A stretch of 64,000 nt of DNA, from NCBI GenBank assembly GCA_013399115.1, contig VXAA01003401.1:500007-564006 (forward strand), in the 5' to 3' direction. The notes beneath the pieces were generated by a model. It worked only from the letters and a program-made list of their open reading frames with translations, was not told where the DNA came from and searched no databases. Of the stretch, positions 10,901-23,900 are shown piece by piece (the first letter of the stretch is position 1; every line of letters begins with the position of its first letter). This DNA is from Anseranas semipalmata. Lineage: Eukaryota > Chordata > Aves > Anseriformes > Anseranatidae. The position numbers and the translations under genes are program-made.

Positions 10901-13900
10901 TAATAATAATTAGGGGCTGTAAATTAACTCTAAACTCTTACATCAGTTGCTGTGAATTGCAGATTCAGTAGCTTGAGCTGCGACAGGCAGTTTATTTCTG
11001 CTGCTTCCCTCTGAGATGCTCTGAGCACTAGAGCTTTTAACTGGAATATAATTACGTGAGATCATAATGAACAAATGTATTAAATATAGCCATTTTAATA
11101 GCTTTTCAGTGGATTCAAGCTTTCCATTACAATACAATGGGAGCTTGTTTTCTTCCTTTACCCGCTGTCACACTACACGTACAATAATGATGATGTAAGT
11201 TGAGGTTTCTTTCCTCATAGCGGTATTAGGGGGATTCTTGAGTATGGTCCGCTCTAAAGCCAACAAAGAAAAATAAAGCAGAACTTGTTAATAATTTTTA
11301 TCTTCCAGTCCCAAAGCTCTGTCCTGCCAACTATGAAACATCACTTATTTCATTTTGCTGCTAGCTCAGCTAAAAGAAAATGGGGGTTCCTTCTGATGGG
11401 TGGGAGAGAGCAGCAGCAATGCTGAAGGATGCTAAAGATAAGGAAGCATCTGCATTGGCAGGAGAGATCCTAATGCCGAATGTTAGGTAGCTGACAGCAC
11501 CACACTGACTTCGTGTGTGTCAGGTTTTATTGGCTTAGCTTTATTTCACAGCAGTCATAAAGCTACATTACTCCAAAGAGCTGAACCCCTTCCTTTGGCA
11601 GACAAGTCTTTGCTTTCCTACTCAGTTCTAGTTATGAGTATATTCTTGATACAGTAACCGCTGTAGCTTTCTGAGGGGAATCTAATCATTTTTTCATTGT
11701 AACTTGATTTCGTAGAGCTTGTTTTAAGGGATTTTTGTAATGATTGATGCTCGGAGAACGCTTTGAAGATGAACTACATTGAGCACATATTTATTTTTAT
11801 AGGGGTTAAATGATGTGTTCTGTAATACGCTCAGTATTCTCACTGTACTTAAGTTTATTAAAAAATCTTTTTTTCTCAGTGTTTGGAACAGGGCTTTTTG
11901 AGAGAGACTGACTCCCATCCAGGTTAGTGCTCTAAGCGGTTTGAATGCTTTACGTGACCGCGTTGCTGAAAGAGCATTGCCCTTTTATTGGTGCTGGTTG
12001 CACTGATCCCTCGTTTCATGAGGGACCTTTCTCTTTGCATTGCAGAGTATGGTTTTAAAACACGCTGTTTAAAAAACTTTATTTGCCTGGGTCTGTAGCA
12101 CCTCTTTAATGTGAGAGTCGTATGTACTAGCTTCGTTGTTTGTTTCCCTCCTGTCATCCGTCATAGCAGGGACTGGACAGACTTGCATATCGCTTGACTG
12201 TTGACCGTGATCTGAAAACTGCCTTTTAGGAGCTTTCTCTAGCCGTATTCAAGCTTCAGGGTATGAAATGCCTTCTGGGGAATGCCTTGAACTCTGCAAC
12301 CAATGCCGATGCCTTTCTGAGGCGGCCTGGAAGCCGAGAGCAGCGCAGGAAGAGTTGTTCCATGCGGGACCCTGTGCTGTGATGCCGGAGGAGGTTGCCT
12401 GTGCTGGGAGTGGTTTGTTTCTTGCAGAGCTTGTCTGCCCCGAATTCCTGACCGGTCCCCTTTCTTGGGTGGGAACCGGCCGCATGGTGTGCTCCTTCCT
12501 GCTGTCTTTGCAGGGATCGGGAGACAGGGGAAAAGATAGGCAGCAATGGCAAAGGGCAAGGCAGGAGAGCTTGTTGGCTGGAGGCAGCAAGCTGGAAAAC
12601 TAGCTGGGTCTTCTCTTTACGCTTGGAGCCCCCTGGAACAGGGGGAGAGCTGGGGGTTTGGGCATGAGGGAAGGGGGAAGAACTGCCGGAGGGGATGTGG
12701 CAGGGTACGTGCACGGACCACGCTGGCGTAAGCTGGAACTCATGGTAGGTGTGCTATGATGGAGGAATATGGGATTCGGGCACGTGCAAACTTGTGTTGG
12801 AGGCATATGCTAGAGAAGAAAAACGTGATTTAAACGATTTTGAGAGCTGCTGATTAATTGTGGTCTGTGCATGTGGAGCTGTTCTCAATACAGGCAGCGT
12901 AAACTATGAGAGAGCTGGATACTGAGCACGTTTAAATTTTTTTTCTTTATTTTGCCAGATACACAGTTTGGGATATTAATTGTCTAAAACTTGTTGTTTT
13001 AACCAAATTGTGCTGTCCCTGTGCGATGAAAAGCTTTTAAAAAGTTCTAAACCTAGAATGAATTTAACATACATTACAAAAAGTGATCTCGTGCAAACTT
13101 TTGTGTTCTAAAAGCAGGGCAGGGCATCCTGTGTAAAAGCAAAGGCAAGCTGTGTGCACTGTGTGCTCGGTACCCCCAGACGTTAGGCGGTCGTGGTTGT
13201 ATTCCTGCAGCGTCTTCCACAGCTGCTCCCACAGGTTCGGCTGGAAGAAGCTTTTCCCGAGGTGGGTTTCTTCCCAAACTCACTAGAATGGCTAGAAAGG
13301 CCTTCTGCAGCATTCATGTGAAATAAACTAGATTTTTGCAGGAGGTGGTCACAGGAACATTCAGGCTCTGGCTAGTGAAAAGCCCGTCTCATGGACTGGT
13401 TATGTGAGGAATTTTTCGGGTAGCTCACACACGCGCAGTTTCAAACAAGCACCTCAGGATCTTTCGGTGGAGAGTCTTCAGTCTGATCATGCTCACTTTT
13501 TTTCTCCCCTGTTACTTGTTTTTAACATATGATCCTGGAATACGTCAGATCTGCAGGAAGATCTGTCTCTCAGACCTCCCAGACACCAGAACTTACAGGT
13601 ATTAAGTAACTGACATTCCTAGAAAATCCACATACTTTCCTGTCCTAATGATTTTTTTTTTCCCCCTCGGCTAAAGACAATATTGTTACTTGTTTATGGC
13701 TTCTGAAGTGGAGGTGTAGGACTTTGTGCGCTCTGGGGAGCGATATTCTGCACTTGAAACAGTACGGTCTCATTTATGAAATAGGGATAAAATGTCTAGC
13801 CACTTTATAAGGAGCTTATGAACTAATTAACTTGTACAGTTATTTAAACAGGCATATTTCGTTTGCTTTTGTTGCCTTTATGTAAAGGTACATAAAGTCT

Positions 13901-16234
13901 CTGCAAGAGTCTAACCACCTGAAAACGTGGGTAAAAATAAACGATTCTGTACATTTATAAGTAAGTCTGTGTGAAATGTATTTATATTTGAAAACAGCAG
14001 TGCCAGAGTGGGTAAACACCAGTAAGCCCAGCCATCCTGTCGCTTACCTTAGAATAATTACTGGGCTGCACTTGAAGAACAAATCTCAACGTTGCCAAAC
14101 TCCACCTTTTTCCTGCCCTGTCTGTATGTGGGAGAGCCTTTATAAGAACCTATTTCCTGTTTCCCAGACGAGGGAGGGGAAAAAATGTGTTTTCTCCTTG
14201 TTCTGAAAAACAAAAGCCGGGCAGTGACTACACACCCGCATCAGCTGCTGCTGCTGCGGCAGCCCGGAGGTGAGCGTGCAAACAGCTGCAGCACGTTCCT
14301 CGCTTCAACCCTCAAAGTGGCACGTGGCCTGTCTCACGGCGGCTTATCCTGGAAGTTTTAGGAGAGAAACTGTACAAAAGGTGATAAAAAGGAGCTGGAC
14401 GTATCTTTTTATGATGGCACTTTGACCCAGCCTCTGAAGCATAGAAAAATTTAACATCTTCATCTTTTTTTGTGGGATGTCTGCCTAACCCCTCTGCTTG
14501 CGGTTTTATGCGATGCTAACCAACAGCAGTAAAATGTACGGGATGAGAGAAGAGCAGAATGATTTGTCTTTTGTCTTAGAGGGATATCCATGGCTCATCT
14601 TTGTGCTCTCCTTGCAGGGAAAAAATTGGACTTAACCTTTGCTCCCTTTGGGAGAATTCTGCAGTCAACACTGAGCAAACGTGAGCAACAGTGGCATCAC
14701 AATGCTCAGATGCATATAATTTAAAGGGTAGCACATCACTGGGTATTAGAAAGGCCAATGAATTAGTAACAGCTCTCCTAAAAATTGCTCAAGGACTAAA
14801 AGCAAGGTTTGGGGCTTTTTTAGAAGGCAGTCGTGTTCCCTGATGTGTTAGCAGTTCCCTTTTCTCAGTGGTGCTCCCACAAGGAGCTGTGTGCACACTT
14901 GCTGCTGGTGCTCTGTCCATCAGCTTGCAGCCCAGCTGTAGCACTTCTGAAGGGCAGGGGCTGGAGGGAGCTCCTTGCTGCTTCACAGAACTCAGCAGAC
15001 TGCATAAATAATTTGAACTTCTGGTTGTTTACATGTATTGAAAGTCTAGATAGATGAATAAGTTCTCAGCTTCGCTACCATGACTGTCTCGATAGGAAGT
15101 TGTGGCAACTGTATGCATAGCATAGTTTATCATAACAAGTCTGCTCTCAGTGTGATAGTGATGAGGCAGTTACGTTAGAGAGACAAACTGTAGTACAATG
15201 AGGGTAAAATATTGTCATTGTCTTATTCTTGAAAAATAATTGCAGTGTGTCTGTTCTCCGGTAAGCACATACTGGAATTTCAGCATGGATCCATCTGTGT
15301 CTGAGGCTCTTAAAAAGTTCATAAGCAGTTTGTTTCTTTAAGTATGTTTCATCTCATCCTTCGGAGAGTTCAGAATTAGGTTCAGACGTAATGTTCAGGC
15401 TTGATTTTTTTTTTTTTTTTCTTATTGTTATCACTTGGAGTGATCCCGTAGTTGCTGACTTGTACCACGGGTGGTGATGCGTCTTGTCAGCAGGCTGCAG
15501 GACTGGGAGGAGATCATCTTCTGGGCATCTGCTGTGCTTCTCCAGCTGTTCTCCGACAGTGTGCTGAGCAGCTCCTCTCGGATTGCCGCTCTGCAGTCTC
15601 AGGTCCAAGTCTCCCGTTCCTCCAAGCATTTTCCTGTGCTCCGGAGCAGTTTTGACTTCCTTCTACAGTGATATTTAACACAACATCCTTGCAGCATGGA
15701 ACAATGGATCAAGCAGCTGTGTGTGATTTTTTTTTTCTCTGTTTACAGTCTTATCGCTTGCCTTTATGGGAACTGATGTAGGGAATTGTTCTTTGTTTTG
15801 CTTGCCAGCACGTGTGTGAAGCTATTAGCGTAAGCATGCAGTTTGACAGGATAGCAGCAAACCTGCCCCGAAAGGGACTTCCTATCCCAAGGTGTGTTTC
15901 TGCTGTTTGTCCTATAGACCCAGCACTCTGAAATCGCCCCGCGGAGAGCTGCTTCATGGGCGAGCAGCAAATCATCACTGTGAAAATGCAGTTTCCAGTT
16001 GGCTTGGGCGGGAAGGAAGGAACGGGAAGCGGTTTGGCTCTAGCACCAAAAGATGCCTTGCTGGGTTTAGCAGTATCCTAACGAGCATTTTGTGTTGGCA
16101 GACCTCTGAAGAACACTCTTAAGGGGGATCAGTGATCCTTTTTTATTGACTACATAAGCGCTACTGAAATATTAGTTTACTGTAACTGTTATTAGAAATT
16201 AAAAAGTTTCATTTAAAAGCTCTAGGAAGAGTCG
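4927..16234. other. Gene-poor DNA between the two candidate first exons, part 1
   Basis: If the distal exon at 4889 is used, this is the beginning of a 42.9-kb first intron; otherwise it is intergenic. It is largely AT-rich, with CpG-retaining patches near 6820-6960 and 12260-12720 and a 16-base T run at 15405-15420. The longest frames (minus strand, about 7872-8474 and 8598-9152) show no domain, no composition bias and no splice context. A possible MDWL-type micro-exon at 13391 is discussed in the findings. Confidence 0.55.
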
Positions 16235-16352
16235 ATCACAAAATGGTTTGGGTTGGAAGAGGCCTTAAAGACCACCTGGTTCCACCCCTGCCATGGGCAG
16301 GGACACCTCCCGCTAGAGCAGGTTGCTCGGAGCCCCATCCAGCCTGGCTTGA
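16235..16352 (-). mobile_element. CR1 LINE 3' fragment
   Basis: The + strand reads atggtttgggttggaagagg, then accacctggttccacccctg, ccatgggcagggacacctcc and gccccatccagcctggcttg. This is the typical antisense of the avian CR1 3' end. The element lies on the minus strand with its 3' end at the left. It is 5' truncated and somewhat diverged, with degraded terminal repeats. Its right boundary is approximate. Confidence 0.85.
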
Positions 16353-18179
16353 ATGCAGGTCTAGTTTGGTTTCTCTGTATCCATTCAGCCAATTTTTGAA
16401 CAACATTGCAGTGTTTGGATTCTCTAATGTTTGTATTTGCCCAGAGCAGATGTTTGTTGCTTTCACTGCAAAGCAAGGCTGTTTCTGAAAGGTTCCACAA
16501 GTAGAACAAATGCCAAGCTGCTGATCTGTTTCTCATTGCCAGTATGTCTGTCTTAATCAACAATCTGCTGATAAAGTGGTGGCACACAAGCAGATGTGCT
16601 GTACGGGACGATAATCTGGTTTCCTTTGCCTGGTCAGAGAGCCTGGGCTTTCCAGCTGTGTTGAGGTTGCTTCGCTGGAGAGGCAGCGAGTGGAGCCCCG
16701 AGGAGGGGAAGCCGCAGCTTTCTCTCGCAGAAGAGGTGCGAGATGTTGGAGCTGGAGACCTGGGCACGCTCTGACTTGCATTCCAGCAGTCTGTTAAGCC
16801 CTTTGTTTCTCATCCATCAGGCAACCCAACAAGCCTTGAAGCGTACGGAGCGTGTTGCGGGTCATGTTTTTCAGCAAGCTCACGTATGGATGTGCTTTTC
16901 TCCGAGCTCTGCGTGTTCAAAGTCGCGTGGGTCAAGTGCAACGAGGACAGTATTGAGGGAATGGGGGGCACAGCTTGTTCTGGTTCTCCTGTTGCTGCTC
17001 TTTGAGTGTGTTCCTTGTAAGGGATGGCGAATGCATTTGCTCTCTGGGTCTGAGGGGAGGGTGAGGAAGGCGCTGGGGACAGCAGGCAGCAAGGTGGAAC
17101 TGAGCAGCTTTCCACACTAATGGCCATATTAGCAGCTGATAAGACACATTCATTCAAGTTTCAGGCTGGATCATCTTCCCCTCTCCCTTCTACAGCCTCC
17201 CTCGGGTCAGATAGTTTGACTCGAATCAATACTGCTCTTTGCCCAAGGGAATTCAAGGATCGCAGTGCAAGCAAGCAGTGACAAAGAGCTAATTTTATGT
17301 AGAAGAGGGAGAGCATAACGTTTTTGCAGCGTGCTCTCCCTTTGCTTCTTACAACCTGATTCTGAGTGATCACACTACAGCTTTTTCCCCCCCTCCATGG
17401 CTGTGAATGAGAGTGAAGAAAATGGATTGCAAGAAAAACAAAGTTTGTTTTTTTCCCCTCTGTGTGGTTTTTAATCAAAGGTAGCATGACCCATGTGGTC
17501 TTAATTGTTGCTAAGCTGATTAAATATTTATAAAACAAGGGCTATCTTACATGTATAGCTCTTCTGTATGGAGAATGAAAGTGAATTGATGATTTTAAAG
17601 ATTTTTCTTTCCTTGCTCAAATAATGAGTACTAGCATTTTTCCTGGTGCCTTAGGATGTGAGTATTCTCTGAATTTATAAATGTTAGAAACTTAAGCATT
17701 TTAACCTGGCAGCATTATTAAATGAAGTAATGTTCATTTAATCTGTTGGGGAATGAAGATCCAGGTAAAGTTGTGTGTGCTTGTTCATCCCTATTAAGAT
17801 TTAAAGAATAGCTCCAAATCTTTTGATCAGTCATGCTTACATTGCCTTGAGTAGGCACTTGGATCCCTTCTAAGTTAGAAAGGCAGAAAAGAGCTGCAAT
17901 GTTTAAAGATTGGAAAAAAGATTTCTAATAATGAGGCTTAAGGAGATTTTTTTTTTTAATTTCTCGGAAGGTCAAGAGGTGAATATATCTAGCTAATAAA
18001 GTTCAAAAAAAAGATAAAGGGATATTAAAGTGAGGAGGTTTCAAATATTCAAGGGACGTGCGTTTTAACAATGGATGCGATCAGCTATTGAAACAAATCG
18101 CTGAACAGAACTGATTTTCCCTTCTTGTCAGATATGCAAGTTAAGCCCAGGTGCCTTTCTGGAAGGTGCCTTTAGCTAA

Positions 18180-18530
18180 CGAAGCCTTAGGTTCACGGCC
18201 GGGTGACAAGATGGAAGGTAGACAAGGGCGTACCCAGCATCTCGGCTCCGGTGGCACGTCCTGTGCCCGCACCGGATCGTCCCCGCTTCCCCCTGCGAAC
18301 GAGTCACGGGCAGAAGCCGTCGTTCTGTCTGGGGCAGCCGCCTGCTGTCTTCGGTGGGCTCCCAAACCGGAGGTAGGTGGCTGCAGTGTCCCCCGCGCAC
18401 GCAAGCCCAGTAAATCCTGCTTTTCAGGCAGGCGTCATCCCGGGAAAAGCTGGGCGTTACCTGCGTGCCTGCTCCCTGCGCTCCCAGCGTCTGCTGGCAC
18501 TTGTTGGCTGGGGCGCGAGGACGACTTCTG
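18180..18530. other. Isolated CpG-rich patch
   Basis: CpG dinucleotides are frequent here (for example ggttcacggccgggtgac, gtgcccgcaccggatcgtcc, gaacgagtcacgggcag), in contrast to the AT-rich DNA on either side. It lies about 9 kb upstream of the MOB2 CpG island. It may be a small CpG island, an orphan promoter or an enhancer. No first exon with a donor in MOB2 phase was found in it. Confidence 0.4.
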
Positions 18531-20965
18531 AGCGTACACCTGTGCTGGAAGAAAGTCAAGCCTAGTTACAGGCAAAATGTATTTTTTTTTTTTCTTTAAC
18601 CAGTATAGCTTGTTTTACTTGGGCAGCTCAGAGGCATGGGTGAAGGGGGACGTTCAAAATCCATGTGCAAAGCACAGATTTCACAGGAAGCGCTGCGTCT
18701 ACAGCAGCAGCTGCTCTTTGCTGGCGTGCTGTATTTGTTAGGGGCAGAATATCTCCTCAGATCAAAAAAGCACGTGTTTTCAGTGTGAAATAATTAGAAT
18801 ATGTACACTACAAAAACCATAGTGGAGACACAACTACTTAGTTTGTCTCCAAGATTAAAACAGTTGAAGTCAACCCCAGGAATGGGTGTGCAATGCTGGT
18901 TGTACCCACCTGACAGATTTTGTCTCTAAGATGGGATAAGTATGGCATATTTTGACTTGTCTATAAAACCACTGTCCCTCAACAAACTATTATGAGCCAA
19001 GACAAAGCAATACGAGGCGAAAAATGAGAGGAGCGGTGCGATATCTGCGTGTTGCTACAGCTGAATCCATGCCAATTTATTCCTCCTCCAACTGGCTGTT
19101 TAAAAGGTAAAATTTTATCTGAGGAGGTTCGGTTCCTGAAGGACTTGTGGGGTCCTCAGATGGTGAAGCACAGTTCTTTGTCGCTTCTCTTTTGGTGTAG
19201 CAGCTAGCCAGCTTTGTCTGGTGGTCCCCTTCCCCTGTGTGTGTTAGGGAGGTCTGGGAGCAGGGGGCGATGGGCATCCCTCACCATCCCTGTGGTCGGG
19301 CCCCAAACATCCACGGCCACTTGCATGTGCAAACGAAGCACAGCTTAATTTGCGGAATAAAATAACTTTATTACCTTCAAAAACAGCAGTAGCAACATGT
19401 TTTGAATGGTTTCTCATTAAAAGCCACAACTGTACTTTTTTAGGATAAAAGGAGGGTTCTTTTCAAAACTAGAATTTAGTTGTCCATGTGTTCATTGTAT
19501 AAACTAGAACATGCATTGGGAAGCAAATGAAGATTTTTCTTCCACACTGTAGAGTTAAAATAACTTGTCCTTCTCCCCACTCCTCCCTTGCCCTTTGAAG
19601 AAGCTGCGCCGTGTTGATCATGATTTTCAATTAGGTTAAGATCCACACTTTTAATTTCCAGTTTAATGTAGCACTTGAGCACACAGGTAAGCTCTTTTGA
19701 AGCTGATAGTTTTATATGTGTATCTAACAGCCTGGTTGGATCGGGAAGACTGGAACTGGATCCTTAACAGCATCTGTATGCTTTTTAGATTTGACACTGA
19801 ACATCTAGGACGGCAATAGCGAGCAGAATCTGTATTTAATATTTTACCCTTCTGTAGCCAAAGAAATGAAAATCTGGATTTTGAAGTATTATCAAAAGCT
19901 TGAATAAGGAGTCCAAATCACTATACCAAGGGTAGCTTTTGAGTACTTAATTTCTTCTTAGCTGTTCTGTGTCTTCTTTTAATGCGCTGCTGCTCAGGCG
20001 TGGTTACCCCAAGTTGGCTGACTCTGACAGAGGTGTGCAAGGAAGATGATACAGGGCTGCATTTGTTCAGAAGAGTTTTGCGCCTCTCATACTTCAGGCC
20101 AATGTATGGAAGAGCTTGCAAAGTTTAGATGGTATCTTCAAAAATCTGTTGTGTTTTGTTCCCAGTGCTTCTGGGGAACTTGTGCGGACTGGAAATATAT
20201 CCTATTTCTTCTTTTGTCAGCTATCCTTGTTATGAAAACAGGAGAAATTCCTGGGCAGTCCCCTCTTGTGTTGAATACACATTGAGAAGTGAATTATTTT
20301 ATGGAAGTTTTAAGGATGTTTTGGAATCAATGCCTTTTTTTATGCCTGTTTTACAGTCTCGCCTTATGGAAAGTTAAGGTGATGGTGGTAAAGAGAAGGG
20401 AAGAATAATTGTGAAGGAAGATGGTCAGAAAAGTTGCTACCTGGTTTAAGACACTAACAAAATAAAGCTATTCAAATGGAAGATAACTGTTACTTTACTA
20501 AAGTAAAAACAACGAGGAGATTGGCGCTGCCCATACGCGGGTGTGTACGTGTTTATGTAACATGGGAAAAATTTTCTACCAAACTAAGAATAGTGGTTAA
20601 ATGTTTGTCCTCTTAGTACCATCCTGGTCATGATGCAATTCTCAGCAAGATGTACTATAATTATACAGGGAAGTTGCTATTTGCATAGTGGAACACAATG
20701 TATTTTCCCTAGCTTCAAATCATTTTTAGAGCAGAATGTCAAAGAGAAAGGTTCACGTACTGTACTGGAGCGTATCTTCTGGTGCATGTGATGCACCTTC
20801 AAAATGCAGACGTAGCTCAAGGTGCAGGATGAATACATATTGGGGAGGTGAAGGCAAATACTAAGAGACCTAGGAAAGTACTGAAATACTTACCATACAT
20901 CCTAGCAGTAATGCTTCAATTTCAGGGCTTTTTCCTTGTCATAAAGCAATTTTCATCAAACGTGT

Positions 20966-20988
20966 AAAAAAAAAAAAAAAAAAAAAAA
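20966..20988. repeat. Poly(A) mononucleotide run (23 A)
   Basis: Twenty-three consecutive A follow cgtgt. No gene-derived sequence or target-site duplication is evident upstream, so a processed pseudogene is not supported. Confidence 0.9.
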
Positions 20989-23900
20989 TGGTTTTGCCAT
21001 ATTCACGGTAGTGGTATCTCTCTGTAGCTAAGTAGGAATCATTGTGTATGACGTTATCACACACTTAACCTCGTCTCTGTACATACTGATATGAACAAAG
21101 TCCTGAAAGCAAGTAGTTTAGGTAAAGTATGCAAAACAAGGAATCCAACAAGTAGTTTATAGGAATTTCTTTTTTTGGGGGGGTTGGAATTGTGGTAGAG
21201 ACAGATTTAGTGAAGTTCATGCAGAATACTCTTGGTAGACGCAGTAGTTTACTGTCCTTAATTTTGGTCCAGTACCTTGAATGCAACTTTTTCCTGTTTG
21301 CAAGAGCAGGCACGGCTAATTTTCTTATTGCATTACTAGAACATGACAAATGACAATCTTGTCTAACCAGAATAGCCACGCTCTTCTGTCAGCCATTGCT
21401 CTTCTTTGTTTCCCAGTAAATAAACATCCATTTGGGAGCTGTAAGGGACTGTGGGGAAAAAGGTGTAAATCTAGCTATAGAACAAATTGTAGGCAAAACA
21501 AAGGTTTTAGGCAAGAATGCATTGCAAAAGCTTTATATACCGCAGGGCTGTTAAAAGATCTGTGTTCAATGGTGTTATTTTTAAACCCACTTTTTTTTTC
21601 CTCCATGCTTGGCTTAATGTAGTTTTGCAATTCGGGGCTCATCTGATGTGTGTTCTAGCATTTCTTTTTCCTTGATCAGATGAAATTTGGGTTCATAGCA
21701 GCTTCCTTTGTTTTACGGTGTTTCTCTCAAGATGTAATTCATGATTACCTCTTAACCAAGATTTACAGCAGTGCAAGCACGTCACCATAATAAAACGTGT
21801 CCTATAAAGCAATAATTTAGCCATAATTCGGAAGGCAGTTCTGTCACAAGTAGACCTTCTCATGACGTCTATAAGTTTCTAGGAGGCTTTTCTTTCTTTT
21901 TTTAATTACTTTCAAATATTCTGATCTAGAAGGGGCTTGATCTCGAGATCATCTGAGAGCTGTGCGAGAGTGTTTTGTGCCAGCATCTTGGCCATAACAA
22001 AGCGCCAAGAGCTGTCCTGTAAAACTTCGGGTTTTTAGCAGAAAATGTACAACTCTCTCTTTTTACATGCTGAGGAAGAGCTGTTCATTTTTTTCCAATG
22101 TCTGGAAGCGCTTCATCAGCAGTTCGTGGGTTTGATTCCTCAAAGGCAGGAATGTGTGTTTTGAATCGTACGTGGAATGCAAACGTGCACTGGGCTGGGT
22201 GTGAACCGAGTTAATTTTGTGACTTCTCGATTTTGTGGCCCTACTCTTTAGAGTAGTAGCTAAGGAATCATTCTGTAAGTGCCAGGAATTACAATGAATA
22301 GTTTCCCCTGTTTAATCTTACATAATGTAAGCTGTGTGCTTCATATTTTATAATGCATGCCTGGCAAAAAAAACTCCTAGAATAAATTTCATGCTTATTT
22401 CCTGAATTGTTTTTTCCCCCCATGCTGTCATCTAAATGTGACATTACCAGATAAAATCACTTGCTGTACTGAAAAGAGGCCATTCTTAGCAGCAAGGAGG
22501 AGAGAAACTTGGGTTTCCTTAGCGGCTCTCCATCCGTCTGGGAAAACTCTGCAAGTTCTCTCCCAGCATCTCCCCTTTTTCCTTCTGTGCCTTTCCCACC
22601 CAAGCACAGATAGTCCTGACCAATAACCGTGCTGACACAGATAGCCTCCTTTCCTGTGCTGATTACACCTTTTACTCCTTAGTCTAGCATTTTGTGCCAA
22701 TTTGCAATTAGGGTTTTGTTTTCCGTGCCATATTTACATAAGTCTGTGAAAACAGTAGTTGTGTTGTAACACTTACAGGGAGACTTCTGTGTGTGTGTAG
22801 CGAGTAGGGCCGAATATGTTAAACAATCCCCAGGGAGAATTTCTTAGCCAAGTTTTAGAAGTTTTGCCTCTTTATATGAAGCTGGAGGTCCAGCGTATTT
22901 GGGGGAGGGAAGGAGAAGAACAGGAGTCTTTCATTTTAGCTTTTCTGTATCAACTGCATATTGCACTAATGCTTCCCTGGAGTGCAGCCTATTCAAACTT
23001 CAGAATTAGGGAAAGAAAATAGAAGGAATAGTAAAATCCAAGACGAAATTCTCACTTGTGTTATCTATAGGAAGGAAGCAACAGTGGCTTCCATGGCATA
23101 AATTGAGCATCTCCCTCTTTACAGTATGCTGAGAGCACCCCATGGAGCCTATCGGCAAGTACTCTGTTTAATAAGATTTCTGCCTCGGACTTGCTCCGTG
23201 AGAGGCGTGCGTCGGACGACATCGTTTTGGGCGCTCAGGATGATAAATGCGTTAGCTTCACTGGCACATCCTCACTTGTTTGTGCTTTCTTCTCTCCTCC
23301 TCCCCTGCTGAAAGAAAAAAAGAAAAGGATTTCATCCTCTGAGACAGATTTTGCCTGTCACTTGAGCCTGTGTCCCCTGGAGCCATTGCTAGGCTTGTGC
23401 CCAGCAAACTTCATCTGTTTGGAAGGTAGTTTTGCAAGGGTGATAGATTGGAGCTGTTTATCTGCAAATATTTTCCAGTTTATTGTTCCTCTATATAGTC
23501 ATGCCAAGGATATTGTTTTCCAAACTAGTAAGAGGAAAGCTTTGCCTCTTGGAACTTGCCCAGGGTTCAGTTTATTAACATTAAAAAAAAAAAAAAAGAT
23601 TTTTATAACAGTGCTAAGCTTTCAGTGATGCTCCAGACTAAGGCCTGGATCTGCTGTTTCTCCCCAGCTCCCTGACAATTCACTGACTCAGATTCTGCTT
23701 GCTACAGCTCCGCCTGGAAGAGCTGCTTGGGAAACAAACATCCTGACGGCGTGTTTTGCAGGGTGGCCTCTCTCACCTGGGGCAGGCTAGCTCGGGAGGG
23801 CTGGCTGGAATGCAGATAAGAAAAATCTGCTCTGTCCTCTATTTCACATCACTTCTCCACTGCGGAGTCTGCGAGCATCATGTCCTTTCTTCATAGCTCT

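Noticed and set aside
16222..16767. 181-codon minus-strand frame
   Set aside because: Its C-terminal part translates CR1 antisense-derived DNA (16235-16352) and the rest has no recognised domain.
20900..20990. Processed pseudogene suggested by the 23-base A run
   Set aside because: No cDNA-like or coding sequence precedes it, and no target-site duplication is evident.
22125..22145. gggtttgattcctc, similar to a tRNA B box
   Set aside because: No A box, acceptor stem or anticodon arm can be built around it.
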